A stretch of 64,000 nt of DNA from Aedes albopictus (lineage: Eukaryota > Arthropoda > Insecta > Diptera > Culicidae), in assembly GCF_035046485.1 (NCBI RefSeq), contig NC_085138.1:326922129-326986128 (forward strand), in the 5' to 3' direction. A model generated the notes under the pieces. That model did not search any database. It worked only from the letters and a program-made list of their open reading frames with translations, and was not told the DNA's origin. Shown piece by piece: positions 12,316 through 23,888 of this stretch; position 1 is the stretch's first letter, and each line of letters starts with the position of its first letter. The translations under genes were made by a program, and so were the position numbers.

Positions 12316-12772
12316 CCCTTCCTCTTTCAATAACAAACGAAGTAATTGGCAAAACGCGTGTATTTCGAACCCCCTGATTAGGAGTCAACATATCAAAATC
12401 AAGTGCTACATAGTATTCTACCTACTCTTGGTAATAAGTGTACACAATCCTGCAAACTTTGTGTCAAATATTTGGATTTCTTAGTTATTGCTTCAAAGGA
12501 CTCTTGGAAAAAAATCACTGAAAATAATATTCATCGCGAATCTATGTTAGATGTCAATAATTTTAATTTACCAAAAATCTTACCCTTCGTTTTTTTAAAT
12601 TATTTTTCTGTTCAAAGCTGACTGACTTTCAGCCTCAAAATTCTACAAGTAGCCTAGGATAATCAAAAACTGATAATTATTTTTCCTCGAATTTTTATTT
12701 TTAATATATTATTATCAACAAGCAAAAAACTAATTTCAAGTCCAACAACTGAAAAGACCTCAACAACATTGC
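12316..12772. other. No gene seen
   Basis: AT-rich sequence. The + frame 12403-12621 has no recognisable domain. Confidence 0.4.
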
Positions 12773-13129
12773 GTAAACAAACACGTTTCTGTCGACTTAG
12801 GGCCTTCTGGGATCCACCCACTCATCTCACTATGTATCATTAATGTGAAACATCAAGAAATCCCATTGCAATTTTTCATACAAACTTTAGAGGCACAAAT
12901 TTGACGAACAAAGCATCGAGCCAAGCCGCACTTGTTTTTCCTAGCTTTGATCACTTCCAAAAAGAGGCAGCTTTTACAAATCGAGAGCAGTTGTTTACAA
13001 ATTTTCAAGATTGGTGCTCTTGAAAACGTGAGTAGGGGACCAAGTCGGTCATTGTGGCAGCGTTAGTGGTGGTGAGGCGTGTGGGTGTAGTCCAGAAGGT
13101 CCTAAGTTGACAGAAACGTGTTTGTTTAC
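12773..13129. mobile_element. MITE with GTAAACAAACACGTTTCTGT termini
   Basis: Arms of about 38 bp, from GTAAACAAACACGTTTCTGT to CTTAGGGCCTTCTGG, are mirrored by CCAGAAGGTCCTAAG through CGTGTTTGTTTAC with few mismatches. The interior is not palindromic. No transposase frame. Confidence 0.75.
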
Positions 13130-14499
13130 CAAATATTAATGCGGGCCTAGATACGGGCTTTTCGATTGTTGGTTTGGATTTTTAAGATTTTTTTAAAATA
13201 GTTTCTACGTACAAGTTTCAATGAAAAAACTATGTATATTTTTTTTTTCTTGCATTCAACCGTACATAAGTTACAGCGAATAAAAAAAAAATAAATAAAA
13301 ATTGGATGTGGATAATTGATACTGAGGAAGAATAGAAGTGATACTCGAAATACGCGTATCTGCCGAAGGAAAAGCAAAAGAGGGCGAAATCAAAAGGTAC
13401 AAAACAGATTACACTCATTCGAAGATAAAAATTAAGAAACATGTATGAGACCTTGTGAAATGTTCTTCGAGATTATTGTACTGTTCAGCAGTTTTCATAA
13501 AAAATGATCAATCTTTCTGAGATATGTTGATTTTCAGACCGTCTCGAACATCATTTAACAAAGTTCTAAAGTTTTTCCATTCTTTTTATTTATTTTTTAT
13601 TTGCTGTAATTTAGGTATGGTTGGATGTAAGAAAAAAATGCACAGGTTTTCATTGGAGCCCGTATTTCATTTTTTTAAATGAAAAAAAAAACAAAAATTG
13701 TTTTTTTTATAGTTTTAAAAATCGATAAAAAAATAAAAAATCGAAAAAAAGAGTTAAAAGCATTTTTCCTTCCTGGGTTACTTGGAAAGTTTTGGCTGAA
13801 AGAAAGCTCTCTACAGAAAAATAATAAAATAAATCTAAATGTTTGGTTTTTAAACAATGAAATTATATGAATTCTTACATAGATCCGCGATGAATATTAC
13901 TCTCAGTGTATTGTTTCTTGAAGTTCTTTAATACATTATTCCAATCCAACAAACCGTTTGAGACTTACAATTTTTTTTTGAAAAAAAAAAGTTTATTTTA
14001 TCAGACGGCTTTTTTAAAAGTATGGTGAAAAATATTTCAAACAAAAAAGGTTCATGAGTCTAAGAACCGCGTTTTGTTAAATACTGACGGTAGACGACTG
14101 ATGATTGTTGGTAATTGGCCTTAAAATTTACTAATTTCTTGTTCACAACTATGTAATAATCTTTAGAGCAAATAGCAAAATAATGTGACAGATGGTTTGC
14201 TTTTCAAAACAAAGGAACAAAGGAACAACCTTACGCAACTCACTATAACAATCCGTTTCCGACAGTCTTAGCAAACTGCCGTAGAATCACTTGGCATGAT
14301 ACGGGACCTCGTAATACAGGCGACTGGCTCTGCCAAAGCTCCAATCCTCAATCAGGCAGCAACACACTCACTGTCTTGTCATGATGATTGCTGTCACCGA
14401 TGCTTACTAGGGGAAAGACACGCAAGGGGAATATCACTAATCATTATTCACACCCCACACAACCACCTCTCAAGAAAAACAAAAATAGCTCATCATAAC
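13130..14499. other. AT-rich interval with a repeated 3'-module
   Basis: At 13320-13430 lies a CTGAGGAAG...CGAAATACGCG segment followed by CAAAAGGTACAAAACAGATTACACTCATTCGAAG. The same module recurs near 50630-50690 and 59115-59275. The rest has long A/T runs, and overlapping frames on both strands there are low-complexity artefacts. Confidence 0.45.
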
Positions 14500-15233
14500 T
14501 CAAGGAATTCCTGAATGAATTTCGGGAGGATTTTTACTAGATTTCTTGAAGGAATTTCTAACGAAAAATCTTACAAAATGAATCCAAATGAAATTTACGA
14601 ACAAATAAGGGGGCTAGCAATCGCTAGACCCGATTCGACAGTCTATTCCTATAAAAAGTCAAATATTGTCACTGATCCTTTGGTTGTGGGACATATCCCT
14701 TACATCTCGGCTATTCCACCGAGCTAAGAAGAATTATCTTCTACCGCTACTATGACACTGCTTCTATGTATCTGCTGGAACGGGCCTGTTGACACTTTTC
14801 GGTGCCAACCAGGGTGTACACATGGTGAGTGTGATAAATGTTGGGTAACGAATGTAGCCAAGGGAAATTGTGTTTGAAAAATGATACATTGTCAGAAATT
14901 ACACGCCTAGGTAATACAAAACAATTTGCTGTGTAGAACAATCTCCTTTACAATTTCTGTTGAGACATAGCGTAGGAGATTTTCTTGAGGAATCCATGAA
15001 TAATTTTGTAATGGAACGCTTGCAGAAATTCCTTAAAAGATGTTAAAAGGAATCCATGAAACAATAAACCAAATATATTCCTGAATTTAAATAAAAAATC
15101 TGAAAAGAACTCTAAGAGATTTTATGTAATAATCATTGAATGAAATTCTTGGGGCTTAATTGAAAGATTTTTTAATGAAGTGCCTGGAGAAATTTGTGGA
15201 GGAATTTATTTTTTAAATTCATGAAAAAGAAAC
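14500..15233. repeat. Degenerate 12-bp minisatellite (left block)
   Basis: Loose copies of GAATTCCTGAA/GGAATTTCT-type units spaced by multiples of 12, interspersed with other sequence. The same repeat resumes immediately after the hAT-like element ending at 21295, so the element inserted into this array. Confidence 0.6.
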
Positions 15234-15499
15234 CTTACTGGTAAGGGTATGCGGTTTACCGAAATGTTTCGGTAAATACACCTCGAAACGAAATTCCGCG
15301 GAATTCCACGGAATACAACTAGGCGAAATTTATGATTTTGAATTTGTTTTCGTTTCGTCAAATTCTAAAAATTTCGCCTTCAAAAAATATAATTTGACGA
15401 AATTAAACGGAATTCCGCGGAATGGCTAATGAATTTCGAAAACAAGTTCATAGGGTAAATGTCCATGTCATCTATCAGAGATCTTGCTAACCTCAAGTT

Positions 15500-16400
15500 A
15501 CTGAAAAGTGTTATACACACTAAGATTTGATTACCGGAGTCGGTAAAATTTTACTAGGTTTTTGAACAGCTGACTAAACTCGGTATTTTATCCATTACTG
15601 AAAACTCCGTAAAATGAGGAATCGCTAGCTGTCAAACGAATACCGATTTAGTCAGTAAATATTGCTGTCAGTATATTACGGACTTGTTCGGTAAACTGAA
15701 ATTTTATTGCTTTACCGACTTCTCCAGTAATTAAAATGCGGTCTCAGGACCTTCTGGTTGATCTCAATTTCGAAATATTCCCAGCCCAGTTCAGGGCCCT
15801 TCAATTCAACCTCAAACTTCATGCTAATCTCAGTTCATATATCCTTGCCGTTTCTCCGTAGTGGAACGCTATTTTAGGGGAAGAATTGAAAACCTCCGAC
15901 GACCAAACGATAGGTAGATCTTCTAGCAAAATGTTGCAAGTTTTTGTTTTTTTTATTATCGGAGTACATTGACCAGCGCCTCAGCCCCAATCCAACTATA
16001 GTTTACTGAAAATCACATAACACATCGCTCGTTGGAGGTATTCAATTACTTACCTTTAACAGCATTCCAATTTCTTGCAGGAGTTTCTTTTTTATGAAAA
16101 AAATCTTCATCGATGCTGCGCAGCTTGCAGAAGCTTTGACTCCGGAAAACGTTTTCATTTGACAGCTGCAGAAATGAGCGCGGTTTGTTTTTTTTTGAAA
16201 TTTGACGAAAACTCGGTAATACGTAGTGAATGCTGAAAAGTCGGTACTTGTTTTTACTGACTTTTTACCATATTCAGTAAATATCAAACTTTGCTGAACT
16301 ATCGGTAATAAACGTTACCGATTTCAGCAAAAAATGTTAAAATGTTACTGAAAGTCAGTACTTTTGAGTGGTTAACCTGGTGTTTCGGTACTTTTTGGGC
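15500..16400. repeat. TTACCGA/TCGGTAA-rich palindromic segment
   Basis: Many short motifs of the type ACCGA, CGGTAA and ACTGAAAxTC recur in both orientations. Examples are 15530-15730 (GATTACCGGAGTCGGTAAAA) and 16190-16400 (GAAAGTCAGTACTTTTGAGT). It is probably a degenerate foldback element. Exact ends were not resolved. Confidence 0.45.
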
Positions 16401-16429
16401 TTTACTGATCAAAAACCGTAATAGTAGTT

Positions 16430-16870
16430 TACGCAACAAGGTGCAGAATGAAGATTTTTACAGCACGAGTCGTACATTTGTCCAACGAGGCTTGCCGAGT
16501 TGGATAATTACGACGAGTGCTGTAAAAATCGAGTTCTGCACCGAGTTGCGTACAACGTTTTTTGCAATGTCATAAATTATCGCTTGAAGATACTTTTTAA
16601 CAAAACTTTTTCATCAAACTGCATACTGAAGTTCATAGCCATGTTTAAGAAAGACTGATTATAGCAGGTTACACTGTGAAGTTGTCACATTTTTCAAAAC
16701 TGCATCCAGAAAGCATCAAGAAGTTGACCAAAACTGAAAACAGTGCTGTAATGGTTCATTACGCAACGCAAAACAGTGCTGTAATGAACCATTACCGCAC
16801 TGCTCATTTGGTGTGGGAAAGTAGGCCTTTTCCTGTCAGATTTGCGTGAGGTAAAACAGCCTATTACGAT
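16430..16870. repeat. Inverted-repeat element with GCAACAAGGTGCAGAATGA
   Basis: ACGCAACAAGGTGCAGA...GATTTTTACAGCAC (16421-16462) is mirrored by GTGCTGTAAAAATCGAGTTCTGCACCGAGTTGCGT (about 16518-16555). A second hairpin with CAGTGCTGTAATGGTTCATTAC follows at 16742-16800. No coding content. Confidence 0.55.
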
Positions 16871-17103
16871 GAGAAGTTGCAAAAAATAAATTACTGAATA
16901 GCTAAAACGTGATTGAGTGTGTAAAATCATTTCGAATATCGCGAAACAAACCAGTGCCATGCTGAAAGTCTCTATAATAAGGACAAAACAAATCTCGAAC
17001 ATACCTCTTATCTAGAATCTTATCACCATAAAGACATTTCTTTTTTTTTTGTTAAGGAAATAAATAGAATAAAAGGAAAGGAAATAAAGACATTTTTCAA
17101 AAG

Positions 17104-17279
17104 CCCAAAAACACACTTGTCACAGAAGAGTCACGGTAGCGCAGGTTATTGTTGTGCAGGAGACTGTGACTTACTTCTTACAAATTAACACTTACTTGCT
17201 AGAAGTAAGTCACAGTGACTTCTGCGCAACAAAAAACCTGTGCCGCCGTGACTTTTCTGTGATAAGAGTGTTACTTGGG
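17104..17279. mobile_element. CCCAAG-type foldback MITE (old copy), TSD AG
   Basis: Near-complete hairpin whose arms contain AGAGTCACGG.AGCGCAGGTT and the complementary AACCTGTGCCGCCGTGACTT. AG flanks both ends (17102-17103, 17280-17281). It is a sibling of 30258-30435, which has better preserved CCCAAGTAACACAC ends. Confidence 0.75.
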
Positions 17280-18126
17280 AGGATGCTTTCAACGCGGGAC
17301 CATAACCCTTTCGAGACGGAGCTCAAAATAGTGAAATTTCCATACAAATGGCTCAACTTTTGCTCACTAGAACTTTTAAATTTTCCAACAAAACTACAGT
17401 TCTTGTTCCACATTTGGGAGAACTACTTTTTAACTTTCGATTTCTTGCTTTGACTACCTAGATAGATCGAAAATGAAAAAAATGCGACACATAAAACTTT
17501 TTCATGTCTTACGGTTTTTGTCCACTTTTTGGTCAACTCATTGTGATAAATGTCACATGCAACGTAAACAAAAGTTTGTTCGCACACATAAAAGTATAAG
17601 CAATGGCTCAATTATTAAAACAGATTACATCACACAAAACAAAGACTAAACAGATGAAAACTATATGCAAACCTGCTATTGCTGAACAACACAATTGTGC
17701 TGGTTCGTCACGAAAGGGATAAATAATATATTGGTTAAATTTCCTGATGGAACCAAATGTAAAAATATCTCCACTTTGGATTCTGATAAGAATTTTTAGC
17801 AGAGTAATGGAGAATAACAGGATTAGACGATATATGATGTGGGATATACTAGCAAAAGTTTTTAGGAAACATGTAAGCTCTCTCAGCAGATATTTCTATA
17901 AAACATATTGGAAATCCCAGGAGAAATCGATTAAGACACATTCGGTTTGTTCTATGGAGAAGTTTCTTGTTAACCCTTTAGAAATAGTTTAAACTTCCAC
18001 TAGAATTCTTGAAAGAGATTCACCATTAAAGCGAGGAATGGACCTCAAATGGAAACACTCAAGTAATTTGTTTTCAGTACATTATTTTCCTTTAGAATTC
18101 TAAATCTTTATTTTTTTTATTGTTAA

Positions 18127-18386
18127 CTAGCAGTCCCGGCAAACGTCGTACTGCCTGCCTACTCTGTTTTTTGACATCCGCTTCCATGAAGAAATGCCTC
18201 TCAAAATGGAATTTCTGATTTTCCCGTTTTTCTTGCCTTCCCGGTCACTTTTCCTAATTATTTTTTCGTACGAACACGTCGGAGCATTGTCGGAATGCAA
18301 CAGTGAAAGAATCATGTCGATCTGTTGACCCGTTCCCGAGCCTATTCGTGACCTACAAACACTTTCCATTTTTATTTATATAGATT
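18127..18386 (+). repeat. Dispersed repeat starting ACTAGCAGTCCCGGCAAACG
   Basis: It starts ACTAGCAGTCCCGGCAAACG and ends TTTATTTATATAGATT. Both ends match the copy at 48729-48994, although the middles differ. Repeats with these ends are common in arthropod genomes. I do not assign a family. Confidence 0.55.
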
Positions 18387-18813
18387 TAGGAGTTCGTAGT
18401 GGTATTCTTAAAGTATCTCAAGTGCATCTGCAGGAGTTCATGCCGATGTTTTTTGACAAATTTCTTCAAAATTTAAAAGTGCCAAAAGGGAAGATAAGCA
18501 CGACAAATGATAACTCCGCTATGTGCCCAGCCAACTTTTACACTAAGAGAACTCACTAAACAGTTTAAGTTTAAGTTGCTGCGTAGAGACCAATTTTGTG
18601 TTAGGGATTCGCTCAAGAAAATTCTTGGGCGATTCCTGGCAGAAACACTCTACAAAGACTGCCTTTTAAATTGCCATTCCTTTAGAACTGCGTACTGCGA
18701 TCGGAGAAAAACGGTTTCTTAAGCGATTCAGACAAGGAATTTCTCATGCATCAAGATAGGCCGGAAAATTCCTTCTGAACTGCAAACGATCCTTAAACCA
18801 TAACTATCTGCTA

Positions 18814-18928
18814 TAGGGCACTGCATTGTTATGATTTTGTATGGGATTTTGATGTTTCTTGGCCTTGTTGTTTACAAAATTTCTGTAAGAGCGAGAGAGA
18901 GGGAGAGAGTTTCATGCAGTGCCCTATA
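18814..18928. mobile_element. Small TA-flanked MITE with TAGGGCACTGCAT ends
   Basis: TAGGGCACTGCAT at 18814 and ATGCAGTGCCCTA ending at 18926-18928 are perfect inverted repeats around about 90 bp that includes a GAGA run. It abuts the larger element with the same ends at 18927, so the two relatives sit back to back. Confidence 0.75.
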
Positions 18929-19851
18929 GGGCACTGCATACGGCGGTTGCTATGATAAATGTTGACGTTTCGTGGCCTTGTTGTTTACGATTCGGACTTA
19001 GAGAAATTTCGTCGGCTTTCCTTAGGCAGTGTGAATAAATTCAAAAGGTGAGTTTGCGAGCACTGAGTAGTGTGCTAATTTATTACTTACTGCTAAGATT
19101 TTTCAGCTAAACATTAACAAGTACTGTGTGAAAAAAAGTGTCCTGACCGTGCAAATAGTTGCAACAGCAAAACCTTGACCACCACTCCACTAAGATATCT
19201 GGGCAGTGCTCTCTTTCTCCTCGTGATCGTCACATCGGCACCGATTCTCTTCAGCGGTTGACCTGTCTGAACGATCGGAATCGACTTGTGGCCTTCCGCA
19301 TCCGAAACCGGCCGCTTCGAAGCCGAAATCGTCAAGATGCCGTCCGATGAAATCGACGAGTTGATCTGGTTGGAATCGTGTTCCGGTGGAAGGGTGTAGC
19401 GCTGAATGAAGCACTGGGAGATGTAGGTAGCCATGATCGTCCTGCTTCTCGTCGAATTCCCTTCGATGATGATAATTCTGTTGTCGGAGGCCATCGCCGA
19501 AACTTCTAAGTTGCTGCACATCCAAGTTTATTTGGAACTCGACATTGTCGGCGTGAATCGTCGATCCGCAGTCCTGTGGGCAGCGATACCGGAATGGACA
19601 TTGTAGACGGGACGCTCCTGTTAGTTGTGAACCGTTGATAGTTCCTGAAGGAATTCCAGGAGAAGCTCTTGGGGAAATCTTAGCAGTAAGTAATAAATTA
19701 GCACACTACTCAGTGCGCGCAAACTCGCCTTTTGAATTTATTCACACTGCCTAAGGAAAGCCGACGAAAGTCCGAATCGTAAACAACAAGGCCACAAAAC
19801 GTCAAAGACTTAGAAAAATTTATCATAGCAACCGCCGTATGCAGTGCCCTA
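18927..19851. mobile_element. Foldback transposon carrying an sHSP gene fragment
   Basis: The ends TAGGGCACTGCATACGGCGG and CCGCCGTATGCAGTGCCCTA are inverted, and arms of about 177 bp align with few differences (18927-19105 against 19674-19851). TA at each end is the likely target. The 570 bp between the arms are not palindromic and contain an alpha-crystallin-domain coding fragment on the - strand. This resembles host-sequence capture by a foldback/Pack-type element. Confidence 0.8.
19225..19590 (-). pseudogene. Small heat-shock protein (alpha-crystallin/Hsp20) pseudogene
   Basis: In order on the - strand, the peptides are STIHADNVEFQINLDVQQ, then AMASDNRIIIIEGN, DEKQDDHGY, ISQCFIQRYTLPPEHDS, INSSISSDGILTISASK and IPIVQTGQPLK. 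This is the full order of an insect sHSP alpha-crystallin domain, including the strand with RYTLPPE and the SSDGxLT motif, plus the usual PIVQTGQP tail. sHSPs are ATP-independent chaperones that bind unfolding proteins. The peptides alternate between two reading frames, so there are at least three frameshifts. The N-terminal region is missing. It lies wholly inside the arms of the 18927-19851 element and has no promoter of its own that I can see. It is a non-functional captured copy. Confidence 0.85.
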
Positions 19852-20814
19852 TTTGAAACATTCCATGAAATTGCGAATGAAATAATTAAAGCTTGCCTTG
19901 ATAGTCGCGACGTTTAATCAGGATAATCATTAATCAGCAGTTTACGCTGTTAAGTAAAAACCCCTATTTAATTCGGTAAAAAGGCGTTTGTTAGCTGGAT
20001 TTCATCAGGTTATTCCCCAACAAACTCTGGACTAGTGATACATTTTTAAAATTATGCGTAATTATGGAAAAAAATTTTTTTCTTTTATCTATTTTAGCAA
20101 AATAACTTCTAAGCTTGTTTATTTTGGGACCCAAAGTCCCGAATCAAAAGACCTGAAGGTTGAACACTAGTTTACTGGGTATTTTCTGAGAAATTCAAGC
20201 ATCTATCAACTTTTTTGAAGATTTAAGATTACAAGCTTTCTCCAGAAGTTACGCTATCCACAGAGCTTCATGGTAAACATATAGTTCATTTTTCTTATCA
20301 TATGCCTCAGAATCATGATAAACAATCGGCATTAGAGCATCTTATAGGGCTTTCGATTCCGGCGTTGCAGATTTGAAAAAAAAAACGGAAATTTTAGATT
20401 TTCCCAACATTTCGACTAGCATTAGAATCTCCTCCAGGGGATAATTATGGCTAACCGTTTTTCGTTTGGGGTGCTATAGAACTATCGGTGTCTGAACTAT
20501 TGAACATTGGATATTTGGATATTAAGTGAAACGTAGCGGTTTTTCTTAATTTCACTTAATGAAACAATTGATTTCTTTGCACTGCACCTCTAGTAGAGGT
20601 ACCGTTTGGTTTGAAGATGGTGACTCGTTTGTGGTTCGAGCATTTTATAAGATCATCGCAATGATGCAACGTATTTATGAGGTCGTTGGAGCAATCTTGA
20701 ATCAATCAATTAATAACCTAAATGTACGTAGTTGTTAAAAATTTCAATATATGTGGTTAAAAATTGTAAAAAATAGGATGAGGGACAATTTGGTCAGGAG
20801 GAGCTTTTAAGGGC

Positions 20815-20880
20815 ACAGTTTGGAGATGAACCAGCCTCGGGCTGAAAATCTCCCTAATAAAGCTAATAATAATAATTTAA
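20815..20880 (+). repeat. Retroposon 3' tail with (TAA)n
   Basis: GATGAACCAGCCTCGGGCTG, then CTCCCTAATAAAGC, then TAATAATAATAAT. A conserved 3' end followed by a short (TAA)n run is typical of the 3' end of an I-like LINE or a SINE. The upstream body was not recognised. Confidence 0.5.
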
Positions 20881-20884
20881 GGGC

Positions 20885-21060
20885 ACTTTGCGCGCTAACA
20901 CAGTCAATTTTGCACCAATTGACTTGATTGTTTGTATGCAGTGACATGTGTACAATATCTAGTCACGTACAAAGTATTAAATAAACTGGTCCCCCTGCTC
21001 AAATGGTCTAACACCCAACTGTGGCAAATGAAGTCTATGGGATGAGCGTCTTAAGAGAAA
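20885..21060. repeat. Old palindromic fragment (TCAATTTTGCACCAATTGAC)
   Basis: The segment with CAGTCAATTTTGCACCAATT and the ACAATATCTAGTCACGTAC stretch is related to 33140-33290, which has the same layout (CAATTTCAAACCGATTGATT...CAGTATCTAACTCTGTAC). It is probably one MITE family. Confidence 0.4.
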
Positions 21061-21303
21061 CATAATTTACGCCACCGGAAGGAAAAAATGCAAATTTGCA
21101 CAAAATTGATTTAACTGCAAAACTGTGCGGAATTTTTACGAAAATTTCGTTTCGTTTCGAAAAATACCGAGTGAATTCTGATTTCGTATCGATCTCACGA
21201 AAATTTCGTTTCGTTTCGTACCGCATCGCATCAAAAAATTCACATACCGTTTCGTTTCGTATCGCTTTTAAAAAATCCCATACCGCATAACCTTACTTAC
21301 TGG

Positions 21304-21377
21304 AAGAAATTTATAACTTGAAGGAGTCTCTGAAGGAATCTCTAGAATAATTTCTGAATAAATATCTAGAAAAATTG
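21304..21377. repeat. 12-bp minisatellite remnant between two hAT insertions
   Basis: AGGAATCTCTAGAATAATTTC-type units. This 74-bp strip separates the hAT-like elements ending at 21295 and starting at 21386. Confidence 0.6.
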
Positions 21378-21385
21378 CTTTCCAG

Positions 21386-22147
21386 TAGAGTGTCCATCCC
21401 GGGACGTCCCGGGACAAGAATTCCCGGGATTTAGGCAATTTCGAGATTTCCCGTATCCCAAGATTTAATATTTGATTTCCCGGAGTTCCCGGGAATCCCG
21501 GAATGCAAGATGCATGCCCATTATTGGCGTTAAAATTCTTGATGGAGCCTGCAAGAGGACGATTCAGTTTTTGTTAACAACACATTCTCTTGACGACTTC
21601 TATAATTGCACCACAAAATCACGAAATCCTTTGCAACAATCAAGTAAACAAAATGTTTACTCACTCGATAATTATTAAACTTTGTGTGGGCATGTATTGT
21701 ATGGTTATCCGAATCATCGAGTCAATACCTAGTTTACAGAAACATGTTCGCCCCTTTAGAAGCTCAGTCAAAAGTTATAGCAAGCAATATCTACACATTC
21801 TAAAAGCATTTTGAGAAAATTACATTCATATTTTGCAACTAATCAAAAAAGTTCTGTTAGCTCTCCAGCAGCACATTGCAATTTAGTTTAGGTTCCCCAT
21901 TATTTATCGGATTTCAGAAACTAAAAAAGCTGTTTTTATGAGTGACTACAACAATAATTCCCCTCCATATTCAACAAAATGGATAGACAATAGCTGATAA
22001 ATATGGTGTTTTATTTGAAATTCATCTCAATTTCCACCGAAATCTGTATTTCATAAAAATCCCGGGATCCCGGGATTTCCCGGGATATGCTACAATTTTC
22101 ATCCCGAATCCCGGGACAAGGAAAATGCCCGGGAAATGGACACTCTA
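21386..22147. mobile_element. hAT-type MITE, CCCGGGA-rich ends, TSD CTTTCCAG
   Basis: The ends are TAGAGTGTCCATCCCGGGA and the inverted CCCGGGAAATGGACACTCTA. CTTTCCAG is duplicated at 21378-21385 and 22148-22155. Subterminal TCCCGGGA palindromes repeat on both sides (21395-21500, 22060-22135), the expected layout of hAT transposase sites. The 762 bp contain no transposase. Confidence 0.9.
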
Positions 22148-22155
22148 CTTTCCAG

Positions 22156-22740
22156 AGACTTTTAGTGGTCACACAGTTTTAAGTTAAGCAATAAACCCGT
22201 TTGAAGAATAAAGACTGCTTAGCCACTACAAGTCTTCACAATCTAGAGAAATATCTGAAGGAATGTGTGAACGCATTTCTGAAAAAAAACATGGAGAAAT
22301 TCTTGGTAGTATTTCTAATGCTATCCTGCCATAATTTAAAAAAAAAATTCTATGTGAAATTTCTGATGAAATTTCAAAGAAAATTGCGGATGAATTTTTC
22401 GAATATTGTTTTTGAAATCCTTGTAGGAATTTCTATCATATTTTACGACTTAGTCTTTGAAAAAACTTCCAAATGAAAACAATGTTGAAGATTTTTTTTG
22501 GAATAATTCCTGAGAAATTCCCCGATATTCATGAAATAATTCTTCGAGAAATGTCAGAAAGACCCCGTGGACGTATTTCTGAAAAAAAAAATCGCTGGAA
22601 ATACTAAAATGTTTCAAAAGAATTATTAGTAAACTTGAAGAATATTTCAGAATACATCCTTGAAAGATTGTTTTAGTTCCTCTTCCAGATTCTTCCTGAA
22701 ATTCTACTAATAGCACTTTTTGGAAGAAATTGTCTTACAT
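22156..22740. repeat. Degenerate 12-bp minisatellite (right block)
   Basis: GAAATTTCTGATGAAATTTC-type units in spacings of 12, heavily mutated. Frames at 22201-22476 and 22450-22716 are by-products of the repeat. Confidence 0.55.
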
Positions 22741-22796
22741 GGAGGTTTGAATTTTTTTTAATTCTTAACCACTTAACCTATTTTACAGCTCTTTTG

Positions 22797-23208
22797 TTCA
22801 CTAGGGCACTACGTGAGCGATTCCAATTGGCGGCTGCACTTACACTTTGTACAGCGCCTAAATGTATTCTATTATATTCTTATTCTACTATATCGAACTG
22901 GTTTGCCTTTGTGCTGCTTTCACTTTTCTACCCTGTCCATGGTAGAATGATGAGCACGATGATAAAATAATGTGTGGCTGTTGTTCCTTTTCCAGTCCGA
23001 TTAAGGGTCGTCCATTATAGGTTGCCGTTCGCCGATATCCAATTATCCGAGTCCGTTTGAGCTATGAGAGCTCAGAAGAGGGTCAAGTGCCAGCCGCTCT
23101 CGGGAGGAAGAGCAACTAACGAAGTGCCGGGGTTGGGATGGAACCCATGACCATCCGCTTATGAAGCGAACGTGTAGCCACTGCGCCATGGGCCCCGGCG
23201 ACGGTGGC
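22797..23208 (-). mobile_element. tRNA-headed SINE, minus strand
   Basis: On the - strand the unit starts GCCGGGGCCCATGGCGCAGT (A box TGGCGCAGTGG), with the B box GGTTCCATCC, and ends GAATCGCTCACGTAGTGCCC near the left edge. The same body appears on the + strand at 63225-63995, and the head recurs at 31917-31966. It lies about 600 bp upstream of the SLC6 start codon. Confidence 0.8.
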
Positions 23209-23324
23209 TAGAACTTGAAATAGCTATTTTCTATACACAGACAAGAGGAAAAAAATACCAATTTCGAAAAGAAGCTTTTTGTTACACGTGTGCGAGCGCA
23301 AAAAAAAATCTCAGGAGTATTGAC

Positions 23325-23452
23325 CATTGACAGAGGAAGCTCTCAGTTAATTACTGTGGAAGGGTTCATAGAACACTGAGCACACATAGAAAATGAGAAT
23401 CAAACTTTGTCCCAGTGGGAACGTTATGCCAATAAGACGAAGAATATTCAGA
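23325..23452 (+). mobile_element. SINE 3' fragment
   Basis: GACAGAGGAAGCTCTCAGTT, ACTGTGGAAGGGTTCATAGA and TTTGTCCCAGTGGGAACGTT match the 3' body of the SINEs at 47126-47416 and 47637-47907. The tRNA head is missing. Confidence 0.7.
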
Positions 23453-23763
23453 GTTTGAAAAATGGAAACCATTTCTCTTAATGATATTCCCAGAAACGTC
23501 TAGGTGCTTGATAAAGAAATGCTATCGTTGGGTACATATTTTTTATTCTTGATTGCATGCTTCCAGACATTAGGTGTTCAAGTACTTTGATTATCATATA
23601 GTATCGTAATTTGATTGATTGATTAGTCATATTCCCAGTCTACTCATACCTTGTTGTTCGCTTCCGGTAATTTTCAATCTATTATGTTGCTTATCGCTCC
23701 TCCTAGAAGCGATTATAAACATCTATGTTGCTTACTTATTGCCTCTGTCCATTCATAACTAAT

Positions 23764-23795
23764 TCAGTAGAAAAATGAACCCCGCATGCACATAA
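23764..23795 (+). promoter_or_regulatory. Candidate initiator and short uORF for the SLC6 gene
   Basis: TCAGT at 23764-23768 fits the arthropod initiator. If it is used, the 5'UTR is about 120 nt and includes a six-codon upstream ORF (ATG 23775, stop 23793-23795). No TATA box or DPE matches at the expected spacing, so this is a weak call. Confidence 0.3.
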
Positions 23796-23888
23796 ACAGT
23801 TAAGAAAAAGTGAGGTAGTCTAGTTTTGGTCATTGTGTAGTGCTAAATTTGAAACAAAGAACGACTGAACCTAAATAACGAACAAACA

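Larger units (their letters stand above)
15242..21295. mobile_element. Large hAT-like element, 8-bp TSD CTTACTGG
   Basis: The termini TAAGGGTATGCGGT (15242) and ACCGCATAACCTTA (ends 21295) are imperfect inverted repeats. CTTACTGG lies immediately outside both (15234-15241, 21296-21303). An 8-bp duplication is the hAT hallmark. Both subterminal zones are rich in TTTCG/CGAAA motifs (CGAAACGAAATTCC left, TTTCGTTTCGTATCG right), as expected for transposase-binding repeats. The 6,054-bp interior has no recognised transposase and holds several other elements, including the sHSP foldback. Confidence 0.8.

Noticed and set aside
13675..13870. Overlapping short frames on both strands
   Set aside because: A/T-run sequence giving Lys- and Phe-rich translations, with no gene features.
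19114..19525. Functional small heat-shock protein gene
   Set aside because: The domain is split over two frames with at least three shifts, the N-terminus is missing and it lies inside transposon arms.
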